A stretch of 64,000 nucleotides of DNA from Pedosphaera parvula Ellin514 (GCF_000172555.1 NZ_ABOX02000007.1:62001-126000); one strand, 5' to 3'; numbered from the stretch's first letter, positions 8,785 to 18,810 are shown. Notes: generated by a model not told the origin, from the sequence alone. Numbers and translations: made by a program.

Positions 8785-10488
8785 TTACCAGCCTTGAGCC
8801 TTGCCGGATACACGGGGATCAGCCACCCCCACGAATCCGTCGCCATCCTGGTTCCTTGCGACAATCTGTGATACTCCGATGGTTTGCTTTACCTCCAAAC
8901 GATGGCCCATCGCTTCGAGGGCTTTTTGCACCTTCTGAGGCAGGCTTTTTTCGACGGAAAGCTGGGCCGGATACCATTGGTGATGAATGCGCGGCTGGGC
9001 TATTGCCACCTCGGGAGGCATGCCAAGATCGAGCATACATACCAACTCCAACGCCACCTGTGAAATGATGGTAGGACCACCTGCGGCTCCCAACGCCACA
9101 ATTGGTTTTCCGTTTTTTAATACAATCGTTGGGCTCATGCTGGAAAGTGGCCGTTTTCCTGGGGCCACAGCATTTGCTTTCGCTCCGACCAGGCCAAAGA
9201 AATTTGTCGCTCCGGGTTGCGTGGAAAAATCATCCATCTCATTGTTCATGATGACTCCCGTGCCAGGAATCACCACTTTTGACCCAAACCCCGTATTCAC
9301 AGTCGCTGTGCAAGCAACCCAGTTTCCTTCAGCATCAGCCACCGAAAAATGAGTGGTATGCTTTTTAAATAAATTGTTTTGCCAATCGTCTGGCGTCCCG
9401 TGCGTCTCCACCATCGTGACACGCTTGAGATCGATTTTGCCGGCAAGATCAGCGGCATACTTTTTATCAACCAGCCCAACCGGCACTTTCACAAAGTCCG
9501 GATCACCCAACCAGAAAGCGCGATCAGCGAAGGCCAGTTTCATCGCTTCGGCAATGACGTGCAGACGAGTGGCTTCATCCATGGATTTCAAATCAAAATG
9601 TTCCAGGATATTTAGAATTTCGGTAACATGCACACCGCCCGAACTCGGCGGCGGAAAGGAAACGACGTTGAATTGATGATAAGGTGATTGAATCGCATCT
9701 CTGAGCACAATGCGATAATTAGCCAGATCTTTGGCGGTCATGATGCCGCCGTTGCGTTGCATCCAATTTTCAACGGCTTCTCCGAAAGCTCCATGATAAA
9801 ACCAGTCCACCCCCTGCCCGGCTATGCTTCGGTAACTGGTGGCCAAGTCAGGTTGTTTTAGCAGATCGCCTTCGCCAAGCACCTGGCCATCTGGTTTGAA
9901 AAACACCGCTTTACTGGATTCGAAGCGTCCCAAATATTTTGCTGATCCCCTAAGTCTGGCGGCGTAGTGCTCATCCAGTTTGAACCCTCTTTCTGCAATG
10001 TCGGCAGCTGGCAGCAATAATTCCTTCAGCTTCTTCCGACCGTATTTCGTTTCCGCATAATCATAAGCTGCCAACGCACCAGGTACGCCGCTGGCTAGAG
10101 CACCCATTTGACTCAGCTCGGTATCCGCTTTTCCGTTCCGGATGAACATGTCGCGGCTCGCCGCAGCCGGCGCCATCTCGCGACCATCAATGGCTACGAT
10201 GGTCCCATTGGTGCGGTAAATCAACATGAAGCATCCCCCACCAATGCCCGAGTTATCGCCGTCCACCACCCCCAAGGTCAAAGCGACCGCCACTGCTGCA
10301 TCAATCGCATTGCCGCCGCTCTTGAGCACATTCACTCCTGCCTGCGTCGCAATCGGATTCACGCTTGCCACCATTCCATTGGTCCCGTGCGCGGCTGCCG
10401 CAGCCAGGCTGACACGACAGGTCAGCAACGTAATAACCAAAGGGATTATCTGGGAGGTCAGTACGATTAATGGTCGAGTTAGTTTCAT
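8785..10488 (-). CDS. ggt: Gamma-glutamyltransferase
   Basis: A 567-residue exported N-terminal-nucleophile hydrolase that cleaves gamma-glutamyl bonds (glutathione and similar) or transfers the glutamyl group. A signal peptide covers about residues 1-30. The autoprocessing site is THFSVADAEGNW, with the nucleophile Thr near residue 377. Substrate-binding signatures include GIGGGCFM, MNNEMDDFS and PGKRPLSSMSPTIV, all conserved in the family. Length and domain order are normal. Downstream on the other strand nothing is coupled. Upstream, 33 bp away and co-directional, is the glutamate carrier gltS, so the pair could release glutamate in the periplasm and then import it. Confidence 0.93.
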   Translation of the reverse strand: MKLTRPLIVLTSQIIPLVITLLTCRVSLAAAAAHGTNGMVASVNPIATQAGVNVLKSGGNAIDAAVAVALTLGVVDGDNSGIGGGCFMLIYRTNGTIVAIDGREMAPAAASRDMFIRNGKADTELSQMGALASGVPGALAAYDYAETKYGRKKLKELLLPAADIAERGFKLDEHYAARLRGSAKYLGRFESSKAVFFKPDGQVLGEGDLLKQPDLATSYRSIAGQGVDWFYHGAFGEAVENWMQRNGGIMTAKDLANYRIVLRDAIQSPYHQFNVVSFPPPSSGGVHVTEILNILEHFDLKSMDEATRLHVIAEAMKLAFADRAFWLGDPDFVKVPVGLVDKKYAADLAGKIDLKRVTMVETHGTPDDWQNNLFKKHTTHFSVADAEGNWVACTATVNTGFGSKVVIPGTGVIMNNEMDDFSTQPGATNFFGLVGAKANAVAPGKRPLSSMSPTIVLKNGKPIVALGAAGGPTIISQVALELVCMLDLGMPPEVAIAQPRIHHQWYPAQLSVEKSLPQKVQKALEAMGHRLEVKQTIGVSQIVARNQDGDGFVGVADPRVSGKAQGW

Positions 10489-10521
10489 GACAGAGTTACT
10501 GAACGATTAGCATTAGATGGC

Positions 10522-11814
10522 CTACTTAAACAAATTAATAAATCCATTGATGGTTAAGGCATTGGTAAAATCAATCAAAAATGCCCCAACAATGGGCACA
10601 ACCAGAAATGCCTGTGGTGACGGACCGAACGATTCGACGAGCGATTTCATGTTCGCAACCGCGTTCGGAGTGATTCCCAGGCCAAAACCAATATGGCCTG
10701 CAGTCATTATGGCAGCGTCATAATCTCTGCCCATGATCGGAAAGGTCACGTAACGCGCAAAAACAATCATTAGCACAATTTGTGCCAAAAGAATCACAGT
10801 CATAGGCAGCGCAGTGCCAGCCAGCTTTGCAAGATTCAAACTCATCATCGCCATGGCGATAAACAACGCGAGCAAAACCGAATCCATCCGGCTGATAACA
10901 CGCGGGTCAATGATTCTCCATCCGCTGAAATCAATGACGTTACGCAAGACCATGCCAACGATCATTGCTCCCATATAAACGGGAAAAGTCAGATGCGCCT
11001 GCCGCATAAAATAGCTCAGCCATGCCCCTGTCTTGATGGCAAGGAACAGAAGCAACAGGTGTACGAAAAACATCCAGCCCAGGCCCGCAAGTGTCCGCAG
11101 GTCGCCTATGAAGCTCGAAGGCACTGGAGGTGTTGTCATCGTCAATTCGCCGCCACTTGCCCGGACTTGGAGGTTCTTGGAGCGAATCAAACGACTGCCG
11201 ACGGGCCCTCCGATCAAACTGGAAACAAATATCCCGAATGTAGCCGCTACAATGGCGATCACGGCGGCATCGGCCACACCGGCTTCCGCCAGTGTCGGCG
11301 CAAAACCCAGTGCCGTGCCTGGTCCTCCGGTCAGCGTCAGGCTGCCACAAATCACCCCCATCAAGGGCGGGACGTGCAGACCATAAGCCAAGGTAATTCC
11401 TAGAATATTTTGCAGGATGGCCAGCACTGTCGCCAGCACCAGCAGCACAATCACCTGCACCCCGCCACGGCGCACCAACTGCCAGCTCGCGTTCAATCCT
11501 ATACAGGTAAAAAACCCAACCAGGAAGGGCAGTTGCACGTCGATCATCGGGGCTTTTCTCCACTCGGTTTCCGGAGTCACCAGCCATGTCCACCAGCGCG
11601 CATCCACTTTCGTCGCAAATTGAATTTTCCCATGGCCTGACGCATTAGCCGAAACATTGAGGCCCAGCACCATTAATGCAATCAGCATGCCTCCAACCAC
11701 TGGGATGGGAATATTGAAGTGCGAAAGAAACTTAACCCGGCGAAACAGAAACTCACCCACCAGGATCACCGGAACGGCAAACAGCAACAAAACCCATGCC
11801 GAAATGCTGTTCAT
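10522..11814 (-). CDS. gltS: Sodium/glutamate symporter GltS
   Basis: A 430-residue inner-membrane carrier of the ESS (GltS) family, importing glutamate with sodium. Hydrophobic segments run throughout. Repeat signatures of the family are seen: IPIPVVGGMLIAL near the N-terminus, GGPGTALGFAPTL in the first half, and GHIGFGLGITPNAVANM near the C-terminus. It is placed immediately upstream of ggt on the same strand, which supports glutamate salvage. The start is ATG at 11814, with a GGAGG stretch upstream in the reverse complement. Confidence 0.93.
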   Translation of the reverse strand: MNSISAWVLLLFAVPVILVGEFLFRRVKFLSHFNIPIPVVGGMLIALMVLGLNVSANASGHGKIQFATKVDARWWTWLVTPETEWRKAPMIDVQLPFLVGFFTCIGLNASWQLVRRGGVQVIVLLVLATVLAILQNILGITLAYGLHVPPLMGVICGSLTLTGGPGTALGFAPTLAEAGVADAAVIAIVAATFGIFVSSLIGGPVGSRLIRSKNLQVRASGGELTMTTPPVPSSFIGDLRTLAGLGWMFFVHLLLLFLAIKTGAWLSYFMRQAHLTFPVYMGAMIVGMVLRNVIDFSGWRIIDPRVISRMDSVLLALFIAMAMMSLNLAKLAGTALPMTVILLAQIVLMIVFARYVTFPIMGRDYDAAIMTAGHIGFGLGITPNAVANMKSLVESFGPSPQAFLVVPIVGAFLIDFTNALTINGFINLFK

Positions 11815-11962
11815 GCAGCGAGTTGGAGGGAGGAACCGTTCATGATTGATATTCGTCTGACGGACAAGTGTTTAGCTGAAACCGTGGCACTTTGCAAAGG
11901 GTGGTTTGAGTTTTCTTATCTTCTTGCCTGCCAGCCTCGTTCTCGTAAACATCTCGCCCGTC

Positions 11963-12961
11963 ATGAGCAAAAAGATTAAAGTTGCGCAGTATGGCTTGGG
12001 ACCCATCGGTATCGAATCCTTGAAGCTCGCTGCTTCGAAATCCTGGATTGAAATTGTCGGCGGGATCGATATCGATCCCAACAAGGTCGGCAAGGATTTG
12101 GGTGAGATAACAAAAATCGAAAACCTTAAAGGCCGCCTGGTTTATCGTTCATTGGATGAACTCATTGCCGGGAATAAGCCAGACGTGGTGTTCCACACCA
12201 CTGTTTCGAAATTTAAAGCTGCCTACGATCAATTGGAACCGCTTGCACGCCATGGCATCAGCGTCGTCTCTACCTGCGAAGAACTGCTCTATCCTCAATT
12301 GCTCAATGCGGACCTGGCTGCCAGGCTGGACAAAATCGCCAGGGATAATCACTCCCGCATCATCGGCACAGGTGTGAATCCCGGATTCGTCATGGATGTT
12401 CTTCCAGTCTGCATGACTGGGGTAAGCCGCGACGTGCGCGAGATTCATGTGCAACGCGTCGTGAATGCCTCCACCCGTCGCGAGCCGTTGCAACGGAAGA
12501 TCGGCAGCGGATGGACGCCGGAAGAGTTTCGTCAACGATTCAAGGAAGGCAAGGCTGGGCACGCAGGCCTTAAGGAATCATTAGCCTTGATCGCCCATTG
12601 CATGAATTGGAAATATACCGATTTAACCGAAGTCGGTGACGCGATGGTGGCGGATGCCGACATCAAGACTCAATTTCTCGAGGTAAAAAAAGGCCAGTGC
12701 TGCGGCCTGCATCAACGTGCGGAAGCCAAAGTAAATGGCAAAGTGGCGCTTACCCTCGACTTAAAAATGTACTTGGACGCCAAAAACCCTCACGATGCCA
12801 TCCAGATCGAAGGTGAACCGCCTCTCGATGTGGTTGTAAACGGCGGTGTTGCTGGCGACCACGCCACAGTTGCCGCCTTGATCAACACTGCTGGCCGCAT
12901 CCAGAAGGCACCTGCCGGTTTGTTGCTGATGACTGACCTGCCCGTTCCCGTCTGGCGCTGA
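11963..12961 (+). CDS. DapB-like NAD(P)-dependent dehydrogenase (diaminopentanoate dehydrogenase type)
   Basis: A 332-residue protein with an N-terminal Rossmann fold (QYGLGPIG, residues 8-15, then GGIDIDPNKVGKDLG). It has the layout of the dihydrodipicolinate reductase N-terminal family that includes 2,4-diaminopentanoate dehydrogenase. GTGVNPGFVMDVLP in the middle and NGGVAGDHATVAALIN at the end fit that subgroup. I start at the ATG of MSKKIKVAQ; the frame is open back to 11906 but that extension is hydrophobic and does not belong to the fold. It is divergent from gltS/ggt, so an amino-acid catabolic role is possible. The true substrate is not evident. Confidence 0.72.
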   Translation: MSKKIKVAQYGLGPIGIESLKLAASKSWIEIVGGIDIDPNKVGKDLGEITKIENLKGRLVYRSLDELIAGNKPDVVFHTTVSKFKAAYDQLEPLARHGISVVSTCEELLYPQLLNADLAARLDKIARDNHSRIIGTGVNPGFVMDVLPVCMTGVSRDVREIHVQRVVNASTRREPLQRKIGSGWTPEEFRQRFKEGKAGHAGLKESLALIAHCMNWKYTDLTEVGDAMVADADIKTQFLEVKKGQCCGLHQRAEAKVNGKVALTLDLKMYLDAKNPHDAIQIEGEPPLDVVVNGGVAGDHATVAALINTAGRIQKAPAGLLLMTDLPVPVWR

Positions 12962-14227
12962 TCACGGTTTTGCTTCAGGCATTAGCTCGAAGCAAGTCAA
13001 TTTCCACGCGCGGTTCAATCCCTCGCGGACGTAGAGCTTTCCCCCGGCATATGCCGGAGAACTCCAGGTTTTGCCGCAGTCTTGCACGCGACCGAGTTCC
13101 TTGTATTGAGTCGAATCAGCCGCAATCATTACCAGTTCACCTTTATCCGTCTGGATCAGCAGGTTTTTTCCCATTCCGATCGTGGCCGAGAATTTGTCAC
13201 CAAAGCCTTCCTGTTTCCACATTTCCTTGCCACTGAGTGCATCCACGCAAACATAATCCTTCCCCTGCCCCTGACAGTAGAGGTAATGATCGACTCGAAC
13301 CGGCGTGGCAATATTGATCTTTAAATTCTTGTTTGCCCAAAGCTCCGTGAGCTTTTGCCCGTCTCCGTCCTTTTCTATTTTGAAGCAAACCAGGCCAATC
13401 GTTTGTGAATTAACAGTTACCGTATCGCCCAAAATAACTGGTGTGCAGGCATGACGTTTTGCCCCCGTGTGAAGCGGGACGCGCCAGAGAAGTTTGCCAT
13501 CACTTACATTCAATCCCATCAAAGCTTCGGCGCTCAAATAAACCACCTGTTTAATCCCCGCCAGTGTGGCCACCATCAATGATGAATATGCAGCTTCATC
13601 CGCTTGCGATTTCCACAAAACCTTTCCATTCATCTTATCAAAACAAACCAGAGAGGCACCCGCAGTGCTGCCAACCGGAACGAAAACCCGGTTGCCGTCG
13701 ATCACGCCTGACCCATTGTTGCCGCGGCGGCTCGCGGTCCCTTCGCCTGCCTTGCTGCCGACGAATTTTACACTGAAATCCTTTTCAAAGCTGGTGCCCC
13801 AGATCACTTTTCCGTCAGCCAGGTTGAGGCAGCGAAATTCGCCGTTGCAGGATTGGACGTAAGCGCGCTCATCATCAATGATTGGTGTGCTGCGTGGGCC
13901 GGGCCCCCATTCATCTTCAAACATATCCGCATAGGGAACTGCCCATAACTCCTTCCCGGATTTCGCATCAACCAGGTGCGCCACCTCCTTGTCGTTTTGT
14001 GCATCGAGATAAAGCAGCTTCCCTTTGGCAACAATTGGAGAGGAAAATCCGCCACCTATGTCCATCTTCCAAACCACCTTTGGATCACTTGGCAGGGAGG
14101 CCGGAATCACGGAGCCCGCAGGGACCACACCATTTCTATCCGGACCGCGCCATTGAGGCCAATCAGCTGCCTGCACAAAAACAGCAGCGATCAAGCTCAA
14201 ACCTGAAGCAAGCACCAGTGGTTTCAT
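12962..14227 (-). CDS. Exported PQQ-like beta-propeller protein
   Basis: A 421-residue protein with a signal peptide ending near VQAADWPQWRGP. The DWPQWRGPDRNG opening is characteristic of a large exported propeller family in Planctomycetota and Verrucomicrobiota. Blade repeats with the PQQ-type pattern (xDAxxGKELW, LADGKVIWG, KMNGKVLWK, LNVSDGKLLWR, VDALSGKEMWK) recur about every 50 residues. Whether it binds pyrroloquinoline quinone is unknown; many such proteins are scaffolds. I prefer the ATG at 14227 because it gives a clean signal peptide; an upstream start at 14260 would add eleven residues. It is convergent with the DapB-like gene, the stops being adjacent. Confidence 0.82.
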   Translation of the reverse strand: MKPLVLASGLSLIAAVFVQAADWPQWRGPDRNGVVPAGSVIPASLPSDPKVVWKMDIGGGFSSPIVAKGKLLYLDAQNDKEVAHLVDAKSGKELWAVPYADMFEDEWGPGPRSTPIIDDERAYVQSCNGEFRCLNLADGKVIWGTSFEKDFSVKFVGSKAGEGTASRRGNNGSGVIDGNRVFVPVGSTAGASLVCFDKMNGKVLWKSQADEAAYSSLMVATLAGIKQVVYLSAEALMGLNVSDGKLLWRVPLHTGAKRHACTPVILGDTVTVNSQTIGLVCFKIEKDGDGQKLTELWANKNLKINIATPVRVDHYLYCQGQGKDYVCVDALSGKEMWKQEGFGDKFSATIGMGKNLLIQTDKGELVMIAADSTQYKELGRVQDCGKTWSSPAYAGGKLYVREGLNRAWKLTCFELMPEAKP

Positions 14228-14340
14228 GGATTGTAGGGTAATTAATTTTATAACTCGCACAACAGGTTTCTAACAACCTTTTGGGCGCGTAAGCACAATC
14301 AAATTCCCGATCACCGGTGAAATCACTTGTCAAAACAGCC

Positions 14341-14365
14341 TCTTAGTGTCATAATAACACTAAGA
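14341..14365. promoter_or_regulatory. 25-bp palindrome over the pncB start, candidate NAD-regulator operator
   Basis: TCTTAGTGT and ACACTAAGA form perfect 9-bp arms around a 7-base centre, ending on the A of the pncB ATG. Size, symmetry and position fit an operator. NrtR-type Nudix regulators use palindromic operators of about 21 bp upstream of NAD genes, but the assignment to NrtR is inference, since no regulator gene is in the window. As RNA it would form a hairpin covering the initiation codon, so translational control is an alternative. Confidence 0.6.
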
Positions 14366-15843
14366 TGAAACTTGAACATGTTCCATTATCGGCCGCAGGC
14401 AACAACCTGGTCCTGCTGACCGATCTTTACCAACTCACGATGGCTTACAGCTACTGGAAAACGGGGAACGCCGAACGTGAAGCGGTTTTTCATCTCTCTT
14501 TTCGCAATAACCCATTTCATGGCGGTTTTAGTGTGGCTTGTGGCCTGGCACAGGCTGCTGAGTTTATAAAAGCCTTCAAATTCTCCGAGGGTGACCTCAG
14601 CTATCTCGCAGAAATGCGAGGCAACGATGACAAACCTCTGTTTGAAACCGCCTTCTTTGATTATCTGCGAAACCTCAGGCTGGCCTGTGACCTGGATGCA
14701 ATTCTGGAAGGCACGGTAGTGTTTGGACACGAACCGCTGCTCAGGGTGAGAGGGCCGTTGCTCCAGTGTCAATTGCTGGAAACGGTGCTTCTCAACATCA
14801 TTAACTTCCAGACCCTTATCGCCACCAAGGCAGCGCGGGTCTGTCTGGCAGCCAAAGGTGATCCGGTCATCGAGTTCGGCTTGCGGCGCGCACAGGGAAA
14901 TACCGGAGCGCTCATTGCCAGCCGCGCCTGCTACGTCGGCGGATGTGAAGGGACGTCAAATGTTTTGGCAGGCAGGATTTATGATATTCCCGTAAAGGGC
15001 ACTCACGCACATAGCTGGGTGATGGCTTTTGACGATGAGCTTACTGCCTTCAGGGCCTACGCCGCAGCGATGCCGAATAACTGCATCTTTCTGGTCGATA
15101 CTTACAACAGCTTGGAAGGCATAAAAAATGCCATCAAGGTTGGCCTGGAAATGCGCCAACGTGGACACGAGATGATTGGAATTCGCCTGGATTCAGGCGA
15201 TCTCGCCTACCTGAGCATCGAGGCTCGGAAGTTGCTGGATGACGCCGGCTTTCCGAACGCCCGCATCTTGGCAAGCAATGACCTGGATGAACACATCATA
15301 GCCAGTTTGAAAGAGCAAGGCTCAAAGGTGGACATTTGGGGCGTTGGCACGAAGCTGGTTACGGCGTACGACCAACCGGCACTTGGTGGCGTATATAAGT
15401 TATCGGCTTTGCGAAATGCCGAGGGCGAATGGGATTATAAACTTAAACTGTCGGAACAGGTGGCGAAGGTTTCAACACCAGGTATTCACCAGGTCCGACG
15501 TTTCCATAATGAAGATGGGTTCATCGGAGATGTTATTTACGATTGCGAGTCGCCGTTGCCTGATGAAGTGGTGATCGTGGACCCAACCGATTTCATCAGA
15601 CGCAAACACATCCCCGCCGGGACGCCTGGGGAAGACTTGCTGCAACCGATTTTCAGGAAAGGCCGGTTGATTACAGATTTGCCCGGCATCCATGACAGCA
15701 GGGAAAGAACCAAAGCTCAATTGAATGCACTCCACCCCGGAATTAAACGCTTCGTGAATCCTCATGACTACCCGGCCGGCCTGGAATTAGGATTGCATGA
15801 ACTAAAGACACAATTGATTTTGAAAGCCCGTGGAGAGGCATAA
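14365..15843 (+). CDS. pncB: Nicotinate phosphoribosyltransferase
   Basis: A 492-residue cytosolic enzyme that converts nicotinate and PRPP to nicotinate mononucleotide, the entry step of the Preiss-Handler NAD salvage route. Characteristic segments are [16 protein letters not shown] near the N-terminus, EFGLRRAQG and GTHAHSWVM in the core, and [13 protein letters not shown] followed by ILASNDLDE in the phosphate-binding barrel. Length matches the long bacterial form. It opens a three-gene operon with nadE (38 bp gap) and an ADP-ribosylglycohydrolase. A perfect palindrome ends at its start codon and is the likely control site. Confidence 0.95.
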   Translation: MKLEHVPLSAAGNNLVLLTDLYQLTMAYSYWKTGNAEREAVFHLSFRNNPFHGGFSVACGLAQAAEFIKAFKFSEGDLSYLAEMRGNDDKPLFETAFFDYLRNLRLACDLDAILEGTVVFGHEPLLRVRGPLLQCQLLETVLLNIINFQTLIATKAARVCLAAKGDPVIEFGLRRAQGNTGALIASRACYVGGCEGTSNVLAGRIYDIPVKGTHAHSWVMAFDDELTAFRAYAAAMPNNCIFLVDTYNSLEGIKNAIKVGLEMRQRGHEMIGIRLDSGDLAYLSIEARKLLDDAGFPNARILASNDLDEHIIASLKEQGSKVDIWGVGTKLVTAYDQPALGGVYKLSALRNAEGEWDYKLKLSEQVAKVSTPGIHQVRRFHNEDGFIGDVIYDCESPLPDEVVIVDPTDFIRRKHIPAGTPGEDLLQPIFRKGRLITDLPGIHDSRERTKAQLNALHPGIKRFVNPHDYPAGLELGLHELKTQLILKARGEA

Positions 15844-15880
15844 ATGATTTATCGCGTATCAGAAAACTTTCCACAATCGC

Positions 15881-17896
15881 ATGAAACTAATCAAGGTAGC
15901 TGCAGCGGTGTTGAATCAGACTCCCCTGGACTGGCCCCATAACAAGCAAAACATTCTGGCAGCCATCGACACCGCGCGGGCGCAACACGTCAGCGTACTC
16001 TGCCTGCCTGAATTGTGCGTCACAGGTTACGGCTGTGAAGATGCCTTCCAATCCGCGAACACTCAGCGGATGGCCTGGCGCATGCTCCAGGAAATTCTCG
16101 TTTCCACCCGGGGAATGATCGTATCACTGGGTCTGCCAATCTTTCATCAAAACAACCTTTTCAATTGTGCCTGTTTGATTTCCAATGGGAAAATCCTCGG
16201 GTTTGTCGCCAAAAAATTTCTCGCCGGAGACGGAATTCACTATGAACCACGCTGGTTTAAGCCCTGGCCATCAGGGGTGCGCAACACGCTTACGACTGAA
16301 ACTGGCGAAACCTTCCCGATTGGCGATCTTTACTTCGATTGCGGCGGGTTGAAAATCGGTTTTGAAATATGTGAAGATGCCTGGGCGGCCAATCGACCGG
16401 GCGCAGCTCTCGCCTTGCACGGTGTCGACATGATTCTGAATCCGAGCGCAAGTCATTTTGCTTTCGGAAAAATCGAAATCCGAAAGCGATTTGTGCTCGA
16501 AGGCTCAAGAGCCTTTGGAGTCACTTATATATATGCCAACCTGCTCGGGAACGAGGCTGGCAGGGCCATCTATGATGGAGGAGCCTTGATTGCATCGGCA
16601 GGAAAACTTTTGGCTGAGGGGAACCGATTTAGTTTCGCTGATTTCCAGATTACGACCGCTCTGATAGATGTGGACATCACCAGAATGGCGCAGGCGCGTC
16701 TGGCCAGTTTGAAGCCTCAACTCGAAGAAGCGGAACGAGGAAGCATTCGTGCTCCCTTTGTTTATCCACCGTTGGATCCTCAACCAACTGAGATCAATTT
16801 GGCGACTTGGGAGAACAGCCTGCAATTGAAGGCGGAGGAGTTTACCCGGGCGGAGGCTCTGGCGCTTTTCGACTATTTGCGGAAAAGCCGTTCACAGGGC
16901 TTTGTCGTGTCGCTCAGTGGTGGTGTAGATTCCGCAACGGTTTCATGTCTGGTGGCAATCATGGTTCATTTAGGCATTGGGGAACTTGGATTGGAGACCT
17001 TCGTTCGTAAGTTGGATTATATTCCAAATATTGCTGATCGCAGGACACCGCGCGAACTCATCAAGCGACTGCTTACTTGTGTCTATCAATCAACCGCCAA
17101 CAGTTCTGAGACCACTCGCGAGGCAGCGAAAAAGGTTGCTAAAGCGCTGGGAGCACAGTTTCTGGAGTTTGACGTCGAACACCTTCGTGAGGCCTACGTC
17201 GCAATTGCAAGCAAGGCGCTTGGGCGGGAACTTAACTGGGCCGAGGACGACATTGCTTTACAGAATGTCCAGGCTCGCGTGCGTTCACCAGGAGTTTGGC
17301 TCCTGGTGAACGTGCAGAATGCATTGTTGCTTTCCACGAGCAATCGTTCGGAAGCTGCCGTCGGTTATGCCACAATGGATGGTGACACCAGCGGCGGGCT
17401 CAGCCCGATTGCCGGGATAGACAAAGCTTTTCTGCAAGGATGGCTCAGGTGGCTGGAGCGGGAGGGACCAATTGGTTTTGGGGCAATTCCGGCGCTGGCA
17501 GCCGTCAATTGCCAGACTCCAACCGCGGAATTGCGCCCGCAAGAAAGCAGCCAGACAGATGAGGCAGATTTGATGCCCTACCCGGTTCTGGATGCGATCG
17601 AGCGAGCCGGTATTCGGGACAAACAATCACCCTTGGAAATCTATCGGCTGATGAGAGTCCAATTTCCTCAATATACCGGAGATCAAATGTTCATCTGGGT
17701 GGATCGTTTTTTTCGATTGTGGAGCCGTAACCAGTGGAAACGTGAGCGTTATGCTCCCAGTTTCCATTTGGATGACGAAAATCTGGATCCGAAAACCTGG
17801 TGCAGATTTCCCATCCTGTCAGGAGGATTCGCAACTGAACTGCTGGAATTGAGAGATTACGTTACTAGGGAGAAATCAAATGAATATGGAAAATGA
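15881..17896 (+). CDS. nadE: Glutamine-dependent NAD+ synthetase
   Basis: A 671-residue two-domain enzyme that amidates nicotinic acid adenine dinucleotide to NAD+, with ammonia from glutamine. The N-terminal nitrilase-type glutaminase shows the Glu in CLPELCVTGYG (near residue 45) and the nucleophile Cys in GFEICEDAW (near residue 163). The C-terminal synthetase has the ATP pyrophosphatase loop SLSGGVDSAT near residue 345 and STSNRSEAAVGYAT. Domain order and length are those of the long glutamine-using form. It follows pncB and its stop overlaps the next gene by 17 bp, so all three NAD-related genes are coupled. Confidence 0.95.
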   Translation: MKLIKVAAAVLNQTPLDWPHNKQNILAAIDTARAQHVSVLCLPELCVTGYGCEDAFQSANTQRMAWRMLQEILVSTRGMIVSLGLPIFHQNNLFNCACLISNGKILGFVAKKFLAGDGIHYEPRWFKPWPSGVRNTLTTETGETFPIGDLYFDCGGLKIGFEICEDAWAANRPGAALALHGVDMILNPSASHFAFGKIEIRKRFVLEGSRAFGVTYIYANLLGNEAGRAIYDGGALIASAGKLLAEGNRFSFADFQITTALIDVDITRMAQARLASLKPQLEEAERGSIRAPFVYPPLDPQPTEINLATWENSLQLKAEEFTRAEALALFDYLRKSRSQGFVVSLSGGVDSATVSCLVAIMVHLGIGELGLETFVRKLDYIPNIADRRTPRELIKRLLTCVYQSTANSSETTREAAKKVAKALGAQFLEFDVEHLREAYVAIASKALGRELNWAEDDIALQNVQARVRSPGVWLLVNVQNALLLSTSNRSEAAVGYATMDGDTSGGLSPIAGIDKAFLQGWLRWLEREGPIGFGAIPALAAVNCQTPTAELRPQESSQTDEADLMPYPVLDAIERAGIRDKQSPLEIYRLMRVQFPQYTGDQMFIWVDRFFRLWSRNQWKRERYAPSFHLDDENLDPKTWCRFPILSGGFATELLELRDYVTREKSNEYGK

Positions 17897-18810
17897 AACA
17901 AGCGTATTGCCCCCTGATCATCCACAGCAATTGGATCGGGCATTACTTTCCCTTGAGGGATTATCGGCCGGCGATGCTTTTGGACAGTGCTTTTTTTGTG
18001 ATCGGTTACTCGTTGAAGGTCGATTGGAAGGACGCCACGCTCCCCCTGCTCCATGGTTCTTTACCGATGATACCGTGATGGCAATCTCCATCGTGCGAAA
18101 CCTTCAACAATATGGTGGTATCAATCAGGACGCCTTGGCTGGGATGTTCGTTTCCGAGTATGTGAAGGACCCACGCCGTGGATACGGTGGCACCGCGCAT
18201 TCAATTCTCCAGCGGATCAGCAACGGAGTTTCATGGCAACTTGCATCACGAGAGGTATTCGATGGAATGGGCTCGATGGGCAACGGCGGGGCGATGCGGG
18301 CGGCGCCTATTGGAGCTTATTTTGCGGATGATATTTCCAAAGCCATCGAGCACGCACGGCTTTCAGCCGAGGTCACGCATGCTCATGCCGAAGGCCAGGC
18401 TGGAGCAATTGCCATTGCGGTTGCTGCCGCATGGGCCTTTACACACAGAGACAAACCAAACATCGGCAACCGTGAACTCATCGAGTATGTTGCTGATCAC
18501 ACCCCCTGATGGAGAGACACGCCGCGGTTTGTACAAAGCATTGCGGCTTCCAGTTGAATGTTCAGTTCAAATGGCCGCGGTTACGCTGGGCAATGGCTCT
18601 CAAGTAATCTCGTCAGACACCGTTCCATTCACCCTTTGGTGTGCAGCGCGGTATTTGCATGACTATCAGGAAGCTCTTTGGACGACAGTTGCCGGGTACG
18701 GCGATCGCGATACGACCTGCGCGATTGTCGGCGGAATAGTCAATTTGAGCACAGATGCGACGAGCATTCCTGCGGAATGGCGCGATGCACGCGAACCGTT
18801 ATTCTTGTGA
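17880..18810 (+). pseudogene. ADP-ribosylglycohydrolase family gene, split by a frameshift
   Basis: The first frame (17880-18509, 209 residues) carries the family signature WFFTDDTVMA (TDDT near residues 62-65) and a helical bundle. It then stops at TGA directly after a run of five C at 18502-18506. The missing C-terminus is read in the next frame up to 18810. It contains LGNGSQVISSDTVPFTLW and GYGDRDTTCAIVGGI, the second metal-binding Asp cluster. Removing one C rejoins the two into a normal protein of about 310 residues. So this is either a real single-base insertion or a sequencing or assembly error in the C run. Such enzymes remove ADP-ribose from proteins or other targets, which fits an operon for NAD turnover. 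Confidence 0.8.

Noticed and set aside
10780-11403. Long plus-strand frame (207 codons) opposite gltS
   Set aside because: It is His/Gln/Arg-rich with no fold-like pattern and lies wholly antisense to a well-supported transporter gene; composition is that of a shadow frame.
10940-11593. 217-codon minus-strand frame inside gltS in another phase
   Set aside because: It is Gly/Arg/Asp-rich and fully contained in gltS, whose own frame carries the family motifs.
18495-18515. Programmed +1 frameshift in the ADP-ribosylglycohydrolase gene
   Set aside because: CCC-TGA could allow +1 slippage, but there is no Shine-Dalgarno-like stimulator as in prfB and this family is not known for recoding; mutation or error is simpler.
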